From positions 66,570,736 through 66,634,735 of the forward strand of contig NC_080180.1 of the NCBI RefSeq assembly GCF_950295315.1: DNA of 64,000 bases, read 5' to 3'. Below the pieces are notes generated by a model that was not told where the DNA came from, ran no database searches, and saw only the letters and a program-made list of their open reading frames with translations. Below are positions 33,386 through 43,232 of the stretch, piece by piece. Numbering within the stretch: the stretch's first letter is position 1; every line of letters begins with the position of its first letter. The DNA is from Erinaceus europaeus (Eukaryota; Chordata; Mammalia; Eulipotyphla; Erinaceidae). The position numbers were made by a program, and so were the translations under genes.

Positions 33386-34110
33386 GACAATAGCAAAGGT
33401 CTTGACCGTGTTGAGTAAATTATTTTTCTAACCTAGATGTTACTATAAGCAGCAAAATCAGAGAGCTGCAGCAGGGCAGACACACTGACCCCCACGCAGA
33501 CGCCGGCATTTAGAGGGAGGAGATCTGGGAGGGATGGGGTTCGGTGCCTCCAGTCAGGGTTGTCCTTACTGTCTCCTCTCTGTACAGTCGAAAGCACAGT
33601 CTTGTGGGAAGACGACCCAGGCGTGGCTTGGGCATATCTCACGCTACAGACTCGACCAGAAGTGCTTCTGTTTGGAGCCCAGAGATCTGTTGTTGGCATT
33701 TGCCATCTGCAAACATATGAACACACATCTCAGCTTGGTCGGGTTCACGTTAGCACATTGTGGGCCTTGTTCTTATTCATTAAAGCCTGAGATGAACAGA
33801 GTGGAGGTCAAGCTATGAGCCTAAATGATACCCATCACACTCCATGCAGCAGTAACTCCGTGCGCACAGAGCACTGCCAGCTGAACATACTCAGGAAGAC
33901 TCGGAGGGAGGGTGCCCACTGCAAACGGCAGCCGCCTGCTCGAGTCTTGTGATGCGTGTGGATGACAAGGTTCCAGTGGAAACGTCACAGCTACAAAGTT
34001 TCATGGGCTTCACTCTCTCTCTTTTTGTTCTTTTGCAAAATTGAATGCATTACATCAAAATGTCATACTGCAGGCAATTTCTTCTTTGATGTTGGAAAAT
34101 CCATAAATAG
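33386..34110. other. Unique DNA, no gene recognised
   Basis: Several 70-97-codon frames on both strands without recognisable content. Confidence 0.42.
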
Positions 34111-34185
34111 GGGGGCCGAACCGGGGCGCACCTGGTTGAGCATCCATGCTATGATGTGCAAGGACCCGGGTTCGAGTCCCTGCAG
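34111..34185 (+). mobile_element. SINE type A head only
   Basis: GGGGGCCGAACCGGGGCGCA, CACCTGGTTGAGC and B box CCGGGTTCGAGTCC, then it breaks off after CCCTGCAG. The pyrimidine body and tail are missing. Confidence 0.8.
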
Positions 34186-34881
34186 TTGTGACTTTATACT
34201 TGTGGGGGGGAGACAGGCATGAGACATCGTGGCATCAGTGCTTTGTAGTCCGTGTGTCTGTACTCTCAGGAGCTGGGTCCCTCTTTCCTGAGGTCTCTTC
34301 CTCTCCTGTGTATGAAGAATGCAGAGTGGCAAGGCACAATCCAGCCCCTGTTTCTAGGGTTCTGTTGTGAAGTCTGGCCTGCGCCCCAAACAGCATGAGC
34401 TGAGCTGCCATGCTGGCCTTGGCCAAGGGCCTCAGCACACACACTGCTGGCAGAGGTTGGAAAGGAGTTTGAACTTTGGGGCTTATTCTCCCCCCACCCC
34501 TTGTTCTGAGGAGAGAACAGAGACTCCCAGCTCCGCGCCACAGACCCCTGTGACAGCCAGCCGCGCTGGAGGTGTGTGCGCACGGTGTGTCAGTCACGGT
34601 CAGTGTGGACAGCAGAAGCCAGCCGATGCCACTCTGAAATTGGTCACGCAAGACGCCAGCCCTGGTCCCCGGCACCTCAGGGGTACGAGGGGCAGCAGAA
34701 TGTCCACCGTGGGCTACAGAGATGCTGTGGCTGCTTTTGCCAGGGTATGGCAGGGACAGGGATGGCTGGAGCCGTGAGAAACCTGTAACAAGCAGAAGAC
34801 TAGCATCCTTCCGGAAACTCATCAATCCCCCACACCAGGGGCAGCAGCACAGGGTAGGATCACCTCAACTCAGGAGAATCT
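34186..34881. other. GC-richer unique DNA, no gene recognised
   Basis: Open frames exist on both strands (up to 196 codons antisense, 136 sense), but they overlap one another and none resembles a known protein. Probably chance frames in GC-rich DNA. Confidence 0.4.
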
Positions 34882-35440
34882 AAACCCTTCTTCACACATG
34901 CAAAGCTTTCTCCAGACATGCAAACCCTTCCTCACATGTTCAAAGCTTTCTCCAGACATGCAAACCCTTCCTCACATGTTCAAAGCTTTCTCCAGACATG
35001 CAAAGCCTTCTGCGAGCATGCAAACCCTTCCTCACACGTGCAAAGCTTTCTCCAGACATGCAAAGCCCTCTGCAAGCATGCAAACCCTTCCTTACACATT
35101 TAAGCCCTTCCTACACGCACAACCCTTCCTTACACATTCAAACCCTTCCACACACATGCAAACCCTTCTGCATACACGCAAACCTCTCCTCATACATGCA
35201 AACCTCTCCTCACACATGAAAACCCCTCCTCACACATGCAAACCCTTCCTCACACATGCAAACCTCTCCTCACACATGCAAACCTCTCCTCACACATGCA
35301 AACCTCTCCTCACACATGCAAACCTCTCCTCACACATGCAAACCCTTCCTCACACATGCAAACCCTTCCTCACACATGCAAACCTCTCCTCACACATGCA
35401 AAGCTTTCTCCAGACATGCAAAGCCTTCCTCACGCACACG
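34882..35440 (+). repeat. 20-bp minisatellite (about 27 units)
   Basis: Two alternating unit types: ACCCTTCCTCACACATGCAA and an AGCTTTCTCCAGACATGCAA-like form, all keeping CATGCAAA. The 5' third mixes both, and the centre is homogeneous ACCTCTCCTCACACATGCAA. 20 is not divisible by three, so all three frames read through, giving the 191-codon pseudo-protein. Confidence 0.95.
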
Positions 35441-36097
35441 CAGGGCAGTGCTGCAGCAGCCCAGATGGGATGAGAGGGTTCAAAGGGGCTCCCGTGGTAG
35501 ACTGTCTCAAAGGGTAGTTAGTGTCTTTTCCCTACCTTACACCAGAAAGTGAGAATGTCATCTTTCTGAGCTGGAAGACCTCTATATGCCTTGCCACTGT
35601 AACAAAGACAAGTTGAAATAAATGAAAACAGACTCATTACTTATTTAAAAAGATGAATTATTAAATTAATTCCCGCCCCAACAGGCAGACAACTTCAGAT
35701 AGTTCAAAGCACAGGCTGCCTTCCTGGTGGCCCCCACACCCAAGTGCACAGAAACATGGTGAGAGGCCCTCAGGATAAGGGAACCATGGGGGGGCTGTTA
35801 ACCATATGTTAACTTCAACAGTCCAAACAACTAGTCACAAAGATGTAGTGAGACCGAACCTTGCCCCTCTCGGCTTTTCTTGACTCCCCTGTCCTCTGGG
35901 AAGTCCCCTCCAGCCGTCTTCTGTACCTGACATGTCCAGTTCAAGTTCTGGGAGTGACAGGGCCACCAGACTGCTGCAGTCTTTGCTTTGGAACCCTTAT
36001 GGACTTTGCATCTGCAGACAAGATTTTCTGAAGAATATTTGCATTTTTGATATTCTGTCATTACTTCTTTATGAAGAGGTATAGAGACAGAGATCAA
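35441..36097. other. Unique DNA, no gene recognised
   Basis: Nothing assignable. Confidence 0.45.
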
Positions 36098-36305
36098 GCG
36101 GCTGAGTGGTGGCGCACATGGTTGAGCACACATGTTGCAATGCACAAGGACCCAGGTTCAAGCTCTCAGTCCCCACCTGCAGGGGGAAGCTTCACAAGTG
36201 GTGAAGCAGGGCTGCAGGTGTCTCTCTGTCCCTCTCCCTCTCTATCTCCCTCGCCCCCTCAATTTCTCTCTGTCGCTTTCCAATAATAAATCACTTTTTT
36301 AGAAA
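36098..36305 (+). mobile_element. SINE type A
   Basis: Head GCGGCTGAGTGGTGGCGCAC, B box CAGGTTCAAGCTCTC, body GCAGGTGTCTCTCTGTC, end TTTCCAATAATAAATCAC. Confidence 0.9.
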
Positions 36306-36984
36306 GACCTATAACTCTTTACACTACAGAAGCACAACATCTGTCTCTCGAAGGCAGATTCGAGTCCAAACCTTCACTATCACCCCTCCTACTGCCCGCC
36401 CCAGCCCGCAGACGAGGGCACTATTTTAAGGTAGTCAACTTCTGGCTTATAACTCCCTGCACCCTGTACAATTGAAACCAGAACCTCTCCAGGGGCTTTC
36501 CATTGGTATGTTTTCAAGTGATTCGTTGGCTAGAGAAATGCCACGGTGAATCATTTTGATTAATTTCTCATTAGCTCTGCCTGCGTCTGGAGGATCCGGC
36601 CCATCGCGGCCCCTGCAGGCGGCAGGCTGACTTGCAGCAGTGCCGCCAGAGCCGGAGCCTTGGCTTTCGGACAATTCAGGAAAACTAAGACCCCTCAGAC
36701 ACAGCTTACTGGAGAGGCTTCAAAGCCTGAGAAAGGGAGCCTTGTATTCTGCCTTCTAATACAAGTGCGCGTTTAAACTCTCCCAAGGTGGGGACTGTTG
36801 TTAACATCATGACTAAAAAGCCAGAGACGATCTCTACCATGTGCTGATTTCTGGTTGGTTTTTTTTTTTTTTTTTTGGAGGGGGGATTAATGGTTTACAG
36901 TCAACAGTAAATATAGTTGTTGGTACATGTGTGAAGTCTCTCAGTTTTCTGAAAAACACTCTTTTTTTTTTTTTAAGACTAAGA
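36306..36984. other. Unique DNA, no gene recognised
   Basis: GC-rich island near 36.39-36.65 kb without repeat matches, followed by two homopolymer T runs (about 36860 and 36962). Confidence 0.42.
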
Positions 36985-37145
36985 CTAGGACTGAGGAGAT
37001 AGCTCAGCCTATGGAGAACAGAAGCTGCACAGAAGCACTGAGCCTTGGGTTTCCAGGCTCAGTCTTCAGCACTGCTAAGCCCAGTGCTCTGGGCTCCCTC
37101 CCTCCGCCTCAGTCTCTTTGCCTCCTCTCTTCATAAAGAATATCT
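36985..37145 (+). mobile_element. tRNA-like SINE, type D or a relative
   Basis: GACTGAGGAGATAGCTCAGC resembles an A-box-bearing tRNA-like head. CCAGGCTCAGTCTTCAGCAC is a degenerate B-box region. It ends in CTCTTCATAAAGAATA. Diverged; family placement uncertain. Confidence 0.55.
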
Positions 37146-37428
37146 GCACTTTTGTAAAAGTGGTATTGTTTACAGACTGTGTCATAGCAGACTCGAGGCA
37201 TTTACACATTTGAAATCAGTTTGCTTTCTTTTTCAATTTGCTTTTAAAACAACTTTTTTGTGTGTGATTCGATGCTGACCTTGATAATGAAACTATATAT
37301 TTCAAGGATATTGCAACTAAAATATCATTAATTTTCTAATGTTTTCTACATACTTCTGGAAAGATGGCATGGCTCAGGAGAATGATTCTTTTGGGAGCAA
37401 TTCTCAAAGATACTGACTAGATCAAATT
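37146..37428. other. Unique AT-rich spacer
   Basis: No feature recognised. Confidence 0.4.
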
Positions 37429-38105
37429 GATGGGGTTTACAGTCAGTAATATCTATACACCTTTCCCACATCAGGGAGCTGCTCTCTTCCCTGATCCAGC
37501 TTTCTGGTCCTTTTTCCAGCCATGACATCAACTCCCCAGACAATAACTTGGGTCCACCTGCATATCAGATTTCAGGCTCAGGAAAAAACAAGTAAAGTCA
37601 TGGACCCTTTGGAATATAACTAAAATATGCCTACTAGCTATCTACAAAATGGAGACCCCCCCAAATCTTCATCCGCACTATTCCAACCTTTAGGTTCATG
37701 ATTGTTCAACAATCTGTTTGGCTTTTATGTTGACTCTCTTTTCAGCCACCAGGTTCCAGATGCCAGCATGATGCCAACCAGACTTCCCTGGACAGACGAC
37801 CCCACCAATGTGTCCTGGAGCCCTGCTTCCCCAGAGCCCTGCCCCACTAGGGAAAGAGAGAGACAGGCTGGGAGTATGGATCCACCTGTCAACGCCCATG
37901 TTCAGCGGGGAAGCAATGACAGAAGCCAGACCCTCCACCTTCTGCACCCCACAGTGACCCTGGGTCCATGCTCCCAGAGGGACAAAAGCTATCAGGGGAG
38001 GGGATGGGATACGGAGTTCTGGTGGTGGGAATTGTGTGGAGTTGTACCCCTCTTATCCTATGGTTTTGTCAGTGTTTCCTTTTTATAAATAAAAACTTAA
38101 AAAAA
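37429..38105 (+). mobile_element. Long H400 copy
   Basis: TTGATGGGGTTTACAGTCAG, CCATGACATCAACTCCCCAG, ATGTTGACTCTCTTTTCAGCC and the standard body, with an internal 15-bp loss at GAGGGACAAAAGCTATC, ending TTTTTATAAATAAAAAC. Confidence 0.9.
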
Positions 38106-38957
38106 GAAAGAAATATACTATTTAGTGTGTATGTATCACAAGTCAAATTAGAATAAGAAAGTTTGCAAAAAAAAAAAAAGAACATTTTTTTCACTTATTA
38201 GCATTAGAAAACCATTTTAAAAAACCTTTGTGATTAGATTCTCCTGAGCTCAGGATGGCTATTTTGAAATGTGGTTTTATCAAGCATTACCTCAGATGTT
38301 GGGAGACACGTCAAAGCAGCAGCACCCCATCCTGGGCGCAGAGGGGTGTGGTTGTTGGTAGTAAGTGCAGCATAAGATAGCATCACATTTCCCTGGCTTT
38401 CCATCAAGAATTCAAATAGATGAATGAAATGTTGTCAACTATCTCAGTTAAAATTTTTCTGTGCAAGGATCATTTAGGTTTTTAGAAAATCATATACATA
38501 GTAGCATTAGAGTTTTCCAGTTCCCTGCAGGGCACCAGATTTTTAAAAAATGGTAATAAAAATAAGAACTTTCCCATAAGTTCTGAAAGGTCAGGCTGAG
38601 GAGATGAGCCGTGCAATAGCGGTCAGTGCGTCAGATTTTCCATTTCTTCCAGATTCTCTAGCTTGGTGGCGTGTAGTTCTTTCAGTGCACCAGATTTTAA
38701 TGCCTGAGCCTGGGCAGAGGCCGCACCCTCTCTAGCAGGTGAGCTGCCATCCAGCTTCGTGATTCATATCTTCAGAGAGCACTAAAATTTGCAATTTCAC
38801 AATCAAAGACATTCAGTACCACTTGGCACCACCAAAAGCCAGGGCTAAGTATTTTTCTGGTCCAAAAATTTTTTTAAATATTAAATTCAGAATTATGCTT
38901 TCTCCGATCACATGATGAAATTGTCATACCAAAGCTATTGTATATTTCCTCTTTGCT
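38106..38957. other. AT-rich DNA, possible decayed SINE only
   Basis: 38.59-38.75 kb (GGCTGAGGAGATGAGCCGTG ...) may be a very decayed tRNA-like SINE. The rest is unrecognised. Confidence 0.4.
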
Positions 38958-39130
38958 ATAAGATAAAAACAGCCAGAAATTGAGAGGAGAAGGGAGGATA
39001 GAGCGGGAGAGAGTCAGAGAGACACCTACAGGCCTGCTTCACCACTTGCGAAGCTTTCCCCCTGCAGGTGGGGACCAGGAGCTTGAGCCCAGGTCCTTGT
39101 GCACCGTAGTGTGTGCTTAGCCAGGTTTAC
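38958..39130 (-). mobile_element. SINE type A
   Basis: Minus strand: GCTAAGCACACACTACGGTG head region, GGGCTCAAGCTCCTGG, GCAGGCCTGTAGGTGTCTCT body and CCAGAAATTGAGAGG-complement tail region. Confidence 0.85.
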
Positions 39131-39683
39131 AGGGGGCGGCACTGAGGAAGGCTGGGGTCGTAGTGCACAAAACTTGCATGTGAGAGGGTCCCGGTTTGAA
39201 TGCTGGCAGGAGCAGTAGCACTCTGGTCAAAAAGCAAAAATGAACAAATGCCCAAAACATGGAAGGAGTGACTGGCCTCCTCCCTCAGTCCTCCGAATCT
39301 CCCAGCTCTACCATGAGGCCTCACTTCTGTCTGCAGCCTCTGTCCAGGCACAGGGCTCCCTCTCTGATTCCCTGGAATTCAGCTCGGGCTTCTCCATAAA
39401 TCTACCAGGGTCGACCTCTCCATCCTTGCTAACAGTGCATGGATGTCTGAGCTGAGAAAACACTACAGCCATCTCCCAAGCTTCCAAACTGCCCAGATCT
39501 GCCAAGGGGACTAAGATACTGAGCATGTGTTTTTGGCAGAACGTTCCACCTTAAACTGGGATGGGCAAAAAACGAATCCTGTTCTATGTAACACTTCCTT
39601 CCCATGGCTTCTCAGCGTGCAGCTTGCTCTGGCCAAAGCTTTGAAGAGCCACTGAGCTCTTGGTTGAATATCCTTTGACTCGA
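39131..39683. other. Possible type D remnant, otherwise unique
   Basis: 39131-39240 (AAGGCTGGGGTCGTAGTGCA ... AGCAGTAGCACTCTGGTCAA) is a plausible decayed type D SINE on the plus strand. The rest is unrecognised. Confidence 0.4.
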
Positions 39684-39959
39684 TTTTTTTAATTAATTTA
39701 TTTTCCCTCTTGTTGCCCTTTTTTAATTGTTGTTGTAGTTATCATTGTTGTTGTTATTGATGTCATAGTTGTTAGGTAGGACAGAGAGAAATGGAGAGAG
39801 GAGGGGGAGAGAAAGACAGACACCTGCAGACCTGCTTCACCACCTGTGAAGCGACTCCCCTGCAGGTGGGGAGCCGGGGGTTTGAACCGGGATCCTTACA
39901 CCGGTCCTTGTGCTTAGTGCCACGTGCACATAATCCACTGCGCTATCACCCAACTCCCC
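39684..39959 (-). mobile_element. SINE type C
   Basis: Minus strand GGGGAGTTGGGTGATAGCGC head, B box CCCGGTTCAAACCCC, full body. GACTCGATTTTTT before and AACTCAATTTTTT after indicate a target-site duplication. Confidence 0.92.
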
Positions 39960-39969
39960 TAACTCAATT

Positions 39970-40243
39970 TTTTAAAAATATTTATTCCCTTTTGTTGCCC
40001 TTGTTGCTTTATTGTTGTAGTTATTATTGTTGTCATTGTTGTTGGATAGGACAGAGAGAAATGGAGAGAGGAGGGGAAGACAGAGAGAGGGAGAGAAAGA
40101 CAGACACCTGCAGACCTGCTTCACCGCCTGTGAAGCGACTCCCCTGCAGGTGGGGAGCCGGGGGCTTGAACCCAGATCCTTACGCTGGTCCTTGCGCTTC
40201 GCACCACCTGCGCTTAACCTGCTGCGCTACCGCCCTACTCCCC
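39970..40243 (-). mobile_element. SINE type C
   Basis: Second tandem minus-strand copy: GGGGAGTAGGGCGGTAGCGC head, GGGTTCAAGCCCC B box, ATTATTGTTG-complement tail. Ends close to a plus-strand copy, forming an inverted pair. Confidence 0.92.
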
Positions 40244-40249
40244 ATTTTA

Positions 40250-40455
40250 CACATGGCACAAAGCGCAAGGACTGGCATAAGGATCCCGGTTCCAGCCCCT
40301 GGCTCCCCACCTGCAGGGGTGTCTCGCTTTACCAGTGGTGAAGCAGGTCTGCAGGTGTCTGTCTTTCTCTTCGCCCCCCATCTTCCCCTCCTCTCTCCAT
40401 TTCTCTCTGTCCTATCCAACAACGACAACAATAACTAAAAAAACAAAAAAGCCAT
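40250..40455 (+). mobile_element. SINE type C, 5'-truncated
   Basis: Lacks the first about 35 bp and begins CACATGGCACAAAGCGCAAG. Has CCCGGTTCCAGCCCC, the full body, CCTATCCAACAACGACAAC and an A-rich tail. Confidence 0.9.
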
Positions 40456-41100
40456 ATATAAATATGTGCATGTGTCTACTCAGGGTCTCGCACATCCTCC
40501 AGCCAGTGAGCTCTGTCCAGCCCTGTGATTCATGGCCTAAGAACACCAGCAGGTGCAGCTACACAATTAAAGAAATCAAAGGAAACGGCAGTAGGAAGAC
40601 GCCCGCTGACGGGAGGACTTCATTTGTTACTCTCCTCAGCTACCCTCCAGCAGGTCCTAAGGGTGCCCCCTCACTGCAGCAACAAAGGTCTTAAGGTCAC
40701 TGCTGAAAGGTCGTCTCACAGAAGCTTCCCTGGAGGCTGCTGCTCTGTCTGCACTGGGTCCTGTCGGGTGCTAGACACTGAGCATCTCTTCAGGGCGATG
40801 CCTGCCTTTTTGATGGATTCTGTGAGGCATCAGAAGTCTGCATCAAACTCCGGAACACGAAACACTGCTTGCAAACTTCACTTTTATGTGAAAAAGACAC
40901 TAAAGTCACCCACTGAGCACACAGCGCCGGCAGCTGGCAGACTTCTGTGGCAGACAGATCTCTGCTTGTCGCGTGGTGTCTTCTCACGGGGAGGTCACAA
41001 GCAGCTCTCTCCTCGCTCTCAGCAGGGTTTCACTGGTCATGTGACTGTCTCTGGCTGTCACATGACTTTCAAACACTCTAAGTTAAATGTCTTTCTTGGG
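40456..41100. other. Unique DNA, no gene recognised
   Basis: A 204-codon plus-strand frame (40525-41139) crosses it, but its end lies in the next SINE and its sequence is unrecognised. Not supported as a gene. Confidence 0.42.
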
Positions 41101-41400
41101 GGGGGCTGGTTGCTAGCACAGTGGGTTAAGCACACATAGCGAGAAGTGCAAGGACTGCCACAAGGATGCCAGTTCGAGCCCCCGGCTCCCCACCTGCAGG
41201 AGGCCATGAAGCAGGTCTGCAGGTGTCTATCTTTCTCTCCCCCTCTCTGTCTTCCCCTCCTCTCTCCATTTCTCTCTGTCCTCTCCAACAACGATGACAT
41301 CAGTAACAACAAGGGCAACAAAATGGGGAGGTGGCCTCCAGGAGCAGTGGATTCATAGTGCAGGCCCCAAGCCTCAGCAATAACCCTGGAGGCAAAAAGA
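41101..41400 (+). mobile_element. SINE with type B and type C features
   Basis: Head GGCTGGTTGCTAGCACAGTG, B box CCAGTTCGAGCCCC, deletion of GGAGTCGCTTCACAGGCGG-like body, AACAACGATGACATCAG, then terminal block GGAGCAGTGGATTCATAG. AAATGTCTTT on both sides is the target-site duplication. Confidence 0.92.
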
Positions 41401-41410
41401 AAATGTCTTT

Positions 41411-41705
41411 AATTTCAGAGAACGATGAATACAGGATGATCTCACTCAGAGAAGTTGAAAAGTAAGAACAGAGGGGAAAACACTCAGCAGAACCTGGACT
41501 GGAGCTGGTGTCCTGCACCAAAGTAAGAGACTCTGGGGTGGGGGGGTTCAGGTCCCGGAACAGGACGGCAGAGGAGGACCTGGTGTAGTGGGGGCTGAAT
41601 GTGGAAACTGAGCAATGTTTTGCATGGACATGTTTCACTGAGAAATGTTACACCATGACTGCATTTCACTGTCAACTGCAAGCCATTAACCCTTCCCCCA
41701 AATCT
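41411..41705 (+). mobile_element. LINE-1 3' UTR fragment
   Basis: GATGATCTCACTCAGAGAAG, CAGCAGAACCTGGACTGGAG, CTGGTGTCCTGCACCAAAGT, GGCAGAGGAGGACCTGG and a CAACTGCAAGCCATTAACCC end. Same subfamily as 11.85-12.09 kb. Confidence 0.9.
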
Positions 41706-41714
41706 GTCAATTGC

Positions 41715-41838
41715 TTTTTGTTTTATCAGAGCACAACTCAGCTTTGGCTTATAGTGGTGTGGAGAATTGAACCTGGGATGTTCGACCCTCAGGCATGAGT
41801 CTCTTAGCATAACTATTATGCTACCTGCCCCCACCCTC
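41715..41838 (-). mobile_element. Older SINE, type D
   Basis: Minus strand: GGTGGGGGCAGGTAGCATAA, TGAGGGTCGAACATCCCAGG, CACCACTATAAGCCAAAGCT. tRNA-like head and degenerate B box. Confidence 0.8.
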
Positions 41839-42024
41839 ACTCAGCTGTCTTGAGCAGGGCAGAACAGAGAGAGCCGCAGCTGAGCTCTGTTCAGGTGTGG
41901 ACAGTCTCTGTTGGAAGGTGTTAAGGTCAGACAGGTTGGGGCTAGGTCAGTTAGCTCAAGACCACCAATTCCTCTTAAATCTTTGGACAGTGACTAAAGG
42001 AATTTGAAAAGAAAGCCGTTTTAT

Positions 42025-42142
42025 GTCTTTATTTAATGGATGTTCTTTATGCTTATGGTGGTGAGGGGGACTGACCCTGGGACTGTGGAGCCTCAGGCAT
42101 GAGACTCTTTTTGTATAACTTTTATGCTATCTACCCCCACCC
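42025..42142 (-). mobile_element. Older SINE, type D
   Basis: Minus strand: GGGTGGGGGTAGATAGCATA, GAGGCTCCACAGTCCCAGGG, CACCACCATAAGC. Same family and orientation as 41715-41838. Confidence 0.8.
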
Positions 42143-42201
42143 AGAATGTATCTTTAAAAACCAACAAACAAAAAATTCCTTATTATTGTTTAATTTTTAC
42201 A

Positions 42202-42340
42202 GGGGCTGGGAAAAAGCTCACCTGCAGTGTGTACTATTTTGCCATGTCTCCTTAATACTCTCTGAGGCCCCAGGATCAAGCCCCCTCACCACCATAAGCC
42301 AGAGCTGAGCAGTGCTCTGGGAAATATAACTATATAAATA
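42202..42340 (+). mobile_element. Older SINE, type D
   Basis: CAGGGGCTGGGAAAAAGCTC head, GAGGCCCCAGGATCAAGCCC, CACCACCATAAGCCAGAGCT, GAGCAGTGCTCTGG. Opposite orientation to the two preceding copies. Confidence 0.8.
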
Positions 42341-42346
42341 TAAATG

Positions 42347-42348
<2 letters not shown>

Positions 42349-42402
<54 letters not shown>
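42349..42402. repeat. (AT)n microsatellite
   Basis: About 26 perfect AT dinucleotides following the type D SINE tail. Self-complementary and cruciform-capable. Confidence 0.96.
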
Positions 42403-42404
<2 letters not shown>

Positions 42405-42540
42405 TTTAGGGCTAAACACTTTTCTTCCGAGAAATGCAGGTAAGCATACCAACGTACAGAAAGTCAAACTGTAAAATGTTAAAATGTGATTTTGATTTAG
42501 TCTGGCCCAGAAAATAAAGGATTAAATATTCAAACCTATT

Positions 42541-42838
42541 AGGGCTGGGCTGTGGTACACCCAGTTGAGTTCTCACATTACGGTGCGCAAGGATCTGGGT
42601 TCAAGCCCTCATTCCCCACCTAAAGAGGAAAGCTTCACAAGTGGTTTAGGAGAAGCAATAATGCAATGCTGCCTCCTCCTCCTCCTTCCCTCTCCTCTCC
42701 TCTCTCTCTCTCCCCCCCTCTCCCTCTCCCTCTCCCTCTCTCTCCCTCTCTCTCTCTTTCCCTCTCCCCCCCTCTCACTTTCTCCCTCTGTCTTCATCTC
42801 TCGATTTCTCTCATTCCTATTAGATTAAAAAATAATAG
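42541..42838 (+). mobile_element. SINE type A with expanded CT block
   Basis: Head GGGCTGGGCTGTGGTACACC, B box TGGGTTCAAGCCCT. The usual body motif is lost and replaced by an about 120-bp C/T-rich expansion (42675-42795). Confidence 0.85.
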
Positions 42839-42839
42839 G

Positions 42840-43062
42840 AGGGGCGGGTGGTGGTGCACCTGGTTGAGCGCACTTGTTACAGTGCACAAGGACCCAGGTT
42901 CAAACCCCTGGTCTGCACCTGCAGTGAGGAAGCTTTGTGAGTGGTGAAGCAGGGCTGCAGGTGTCTCTCTGTCTCTCTCCCTCTCTATCTCCCCCTTCCC
43001 TCTTGATTTCTGACTATTTCTATCCAATAAATAAATAAGGACAATAAAAGAATCAAATAATA
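42840..43062 (+). mobile_element. SINE type A
   Basis: Inserted immediately after the previous SINE: head GGGGCGGGTGGTGGTGCACC, B box CAGGTTCAAACCCC, TCTATCCAATAAATAAATAA tail. AATAATAG on both sides fits a short target-site duplication. Confidence 0.92.
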
Positions 43063-43176
43063 ATAGCAAGTAAATACATTTTAAAAGCCCTGTGTGTGAC
43101 AGAGTCTTCTTAGCTGATCTGTGTTCTTTCCAGTTGGCTGAACACAGCTCTGCTCCTCCAGTGGGCTCCAAACTCA

Positions 43177-43232
43177 TGTGTGTGTGTGTGCGTGTGCGTG
43201 TGCGTGTGCGTGTGCGTGTGTGTGTGTATGTG
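43177..43232. repeat. (GT)n/(GTGTGC)n microsatellite
   Basis: TG run, then five GTGTGC hexamers, then a TG run: alternating purine-pyrimidine throughout. Confidence 0.95.

Noticed and set aside
34235..34825. 196-codon antisense frame in GC-rich DNA
   Set aside because: It overlaps a 136-codon sense frame and a 105-codon frame; composition alone explains the openness and no family is recognisable.
34882..35440. CRISPR-like repeat array
   Set aside because: Units are contiguous without unique spacers and the DNA is mammalian; it is a minisatellite.
34898..35552. 191-codon frame with HTCKPFLTHAN-like repeats
   Set aside because: Three frames are equally open because the 20-bp unit lacks stops. 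No flanking gene signals.
40525..41139. 204-codon plus-strand frame
   Set aside because: Its C-terminus is encoded by a SINE head and the remainder is unrecognised; no splice or transcription signals support it.
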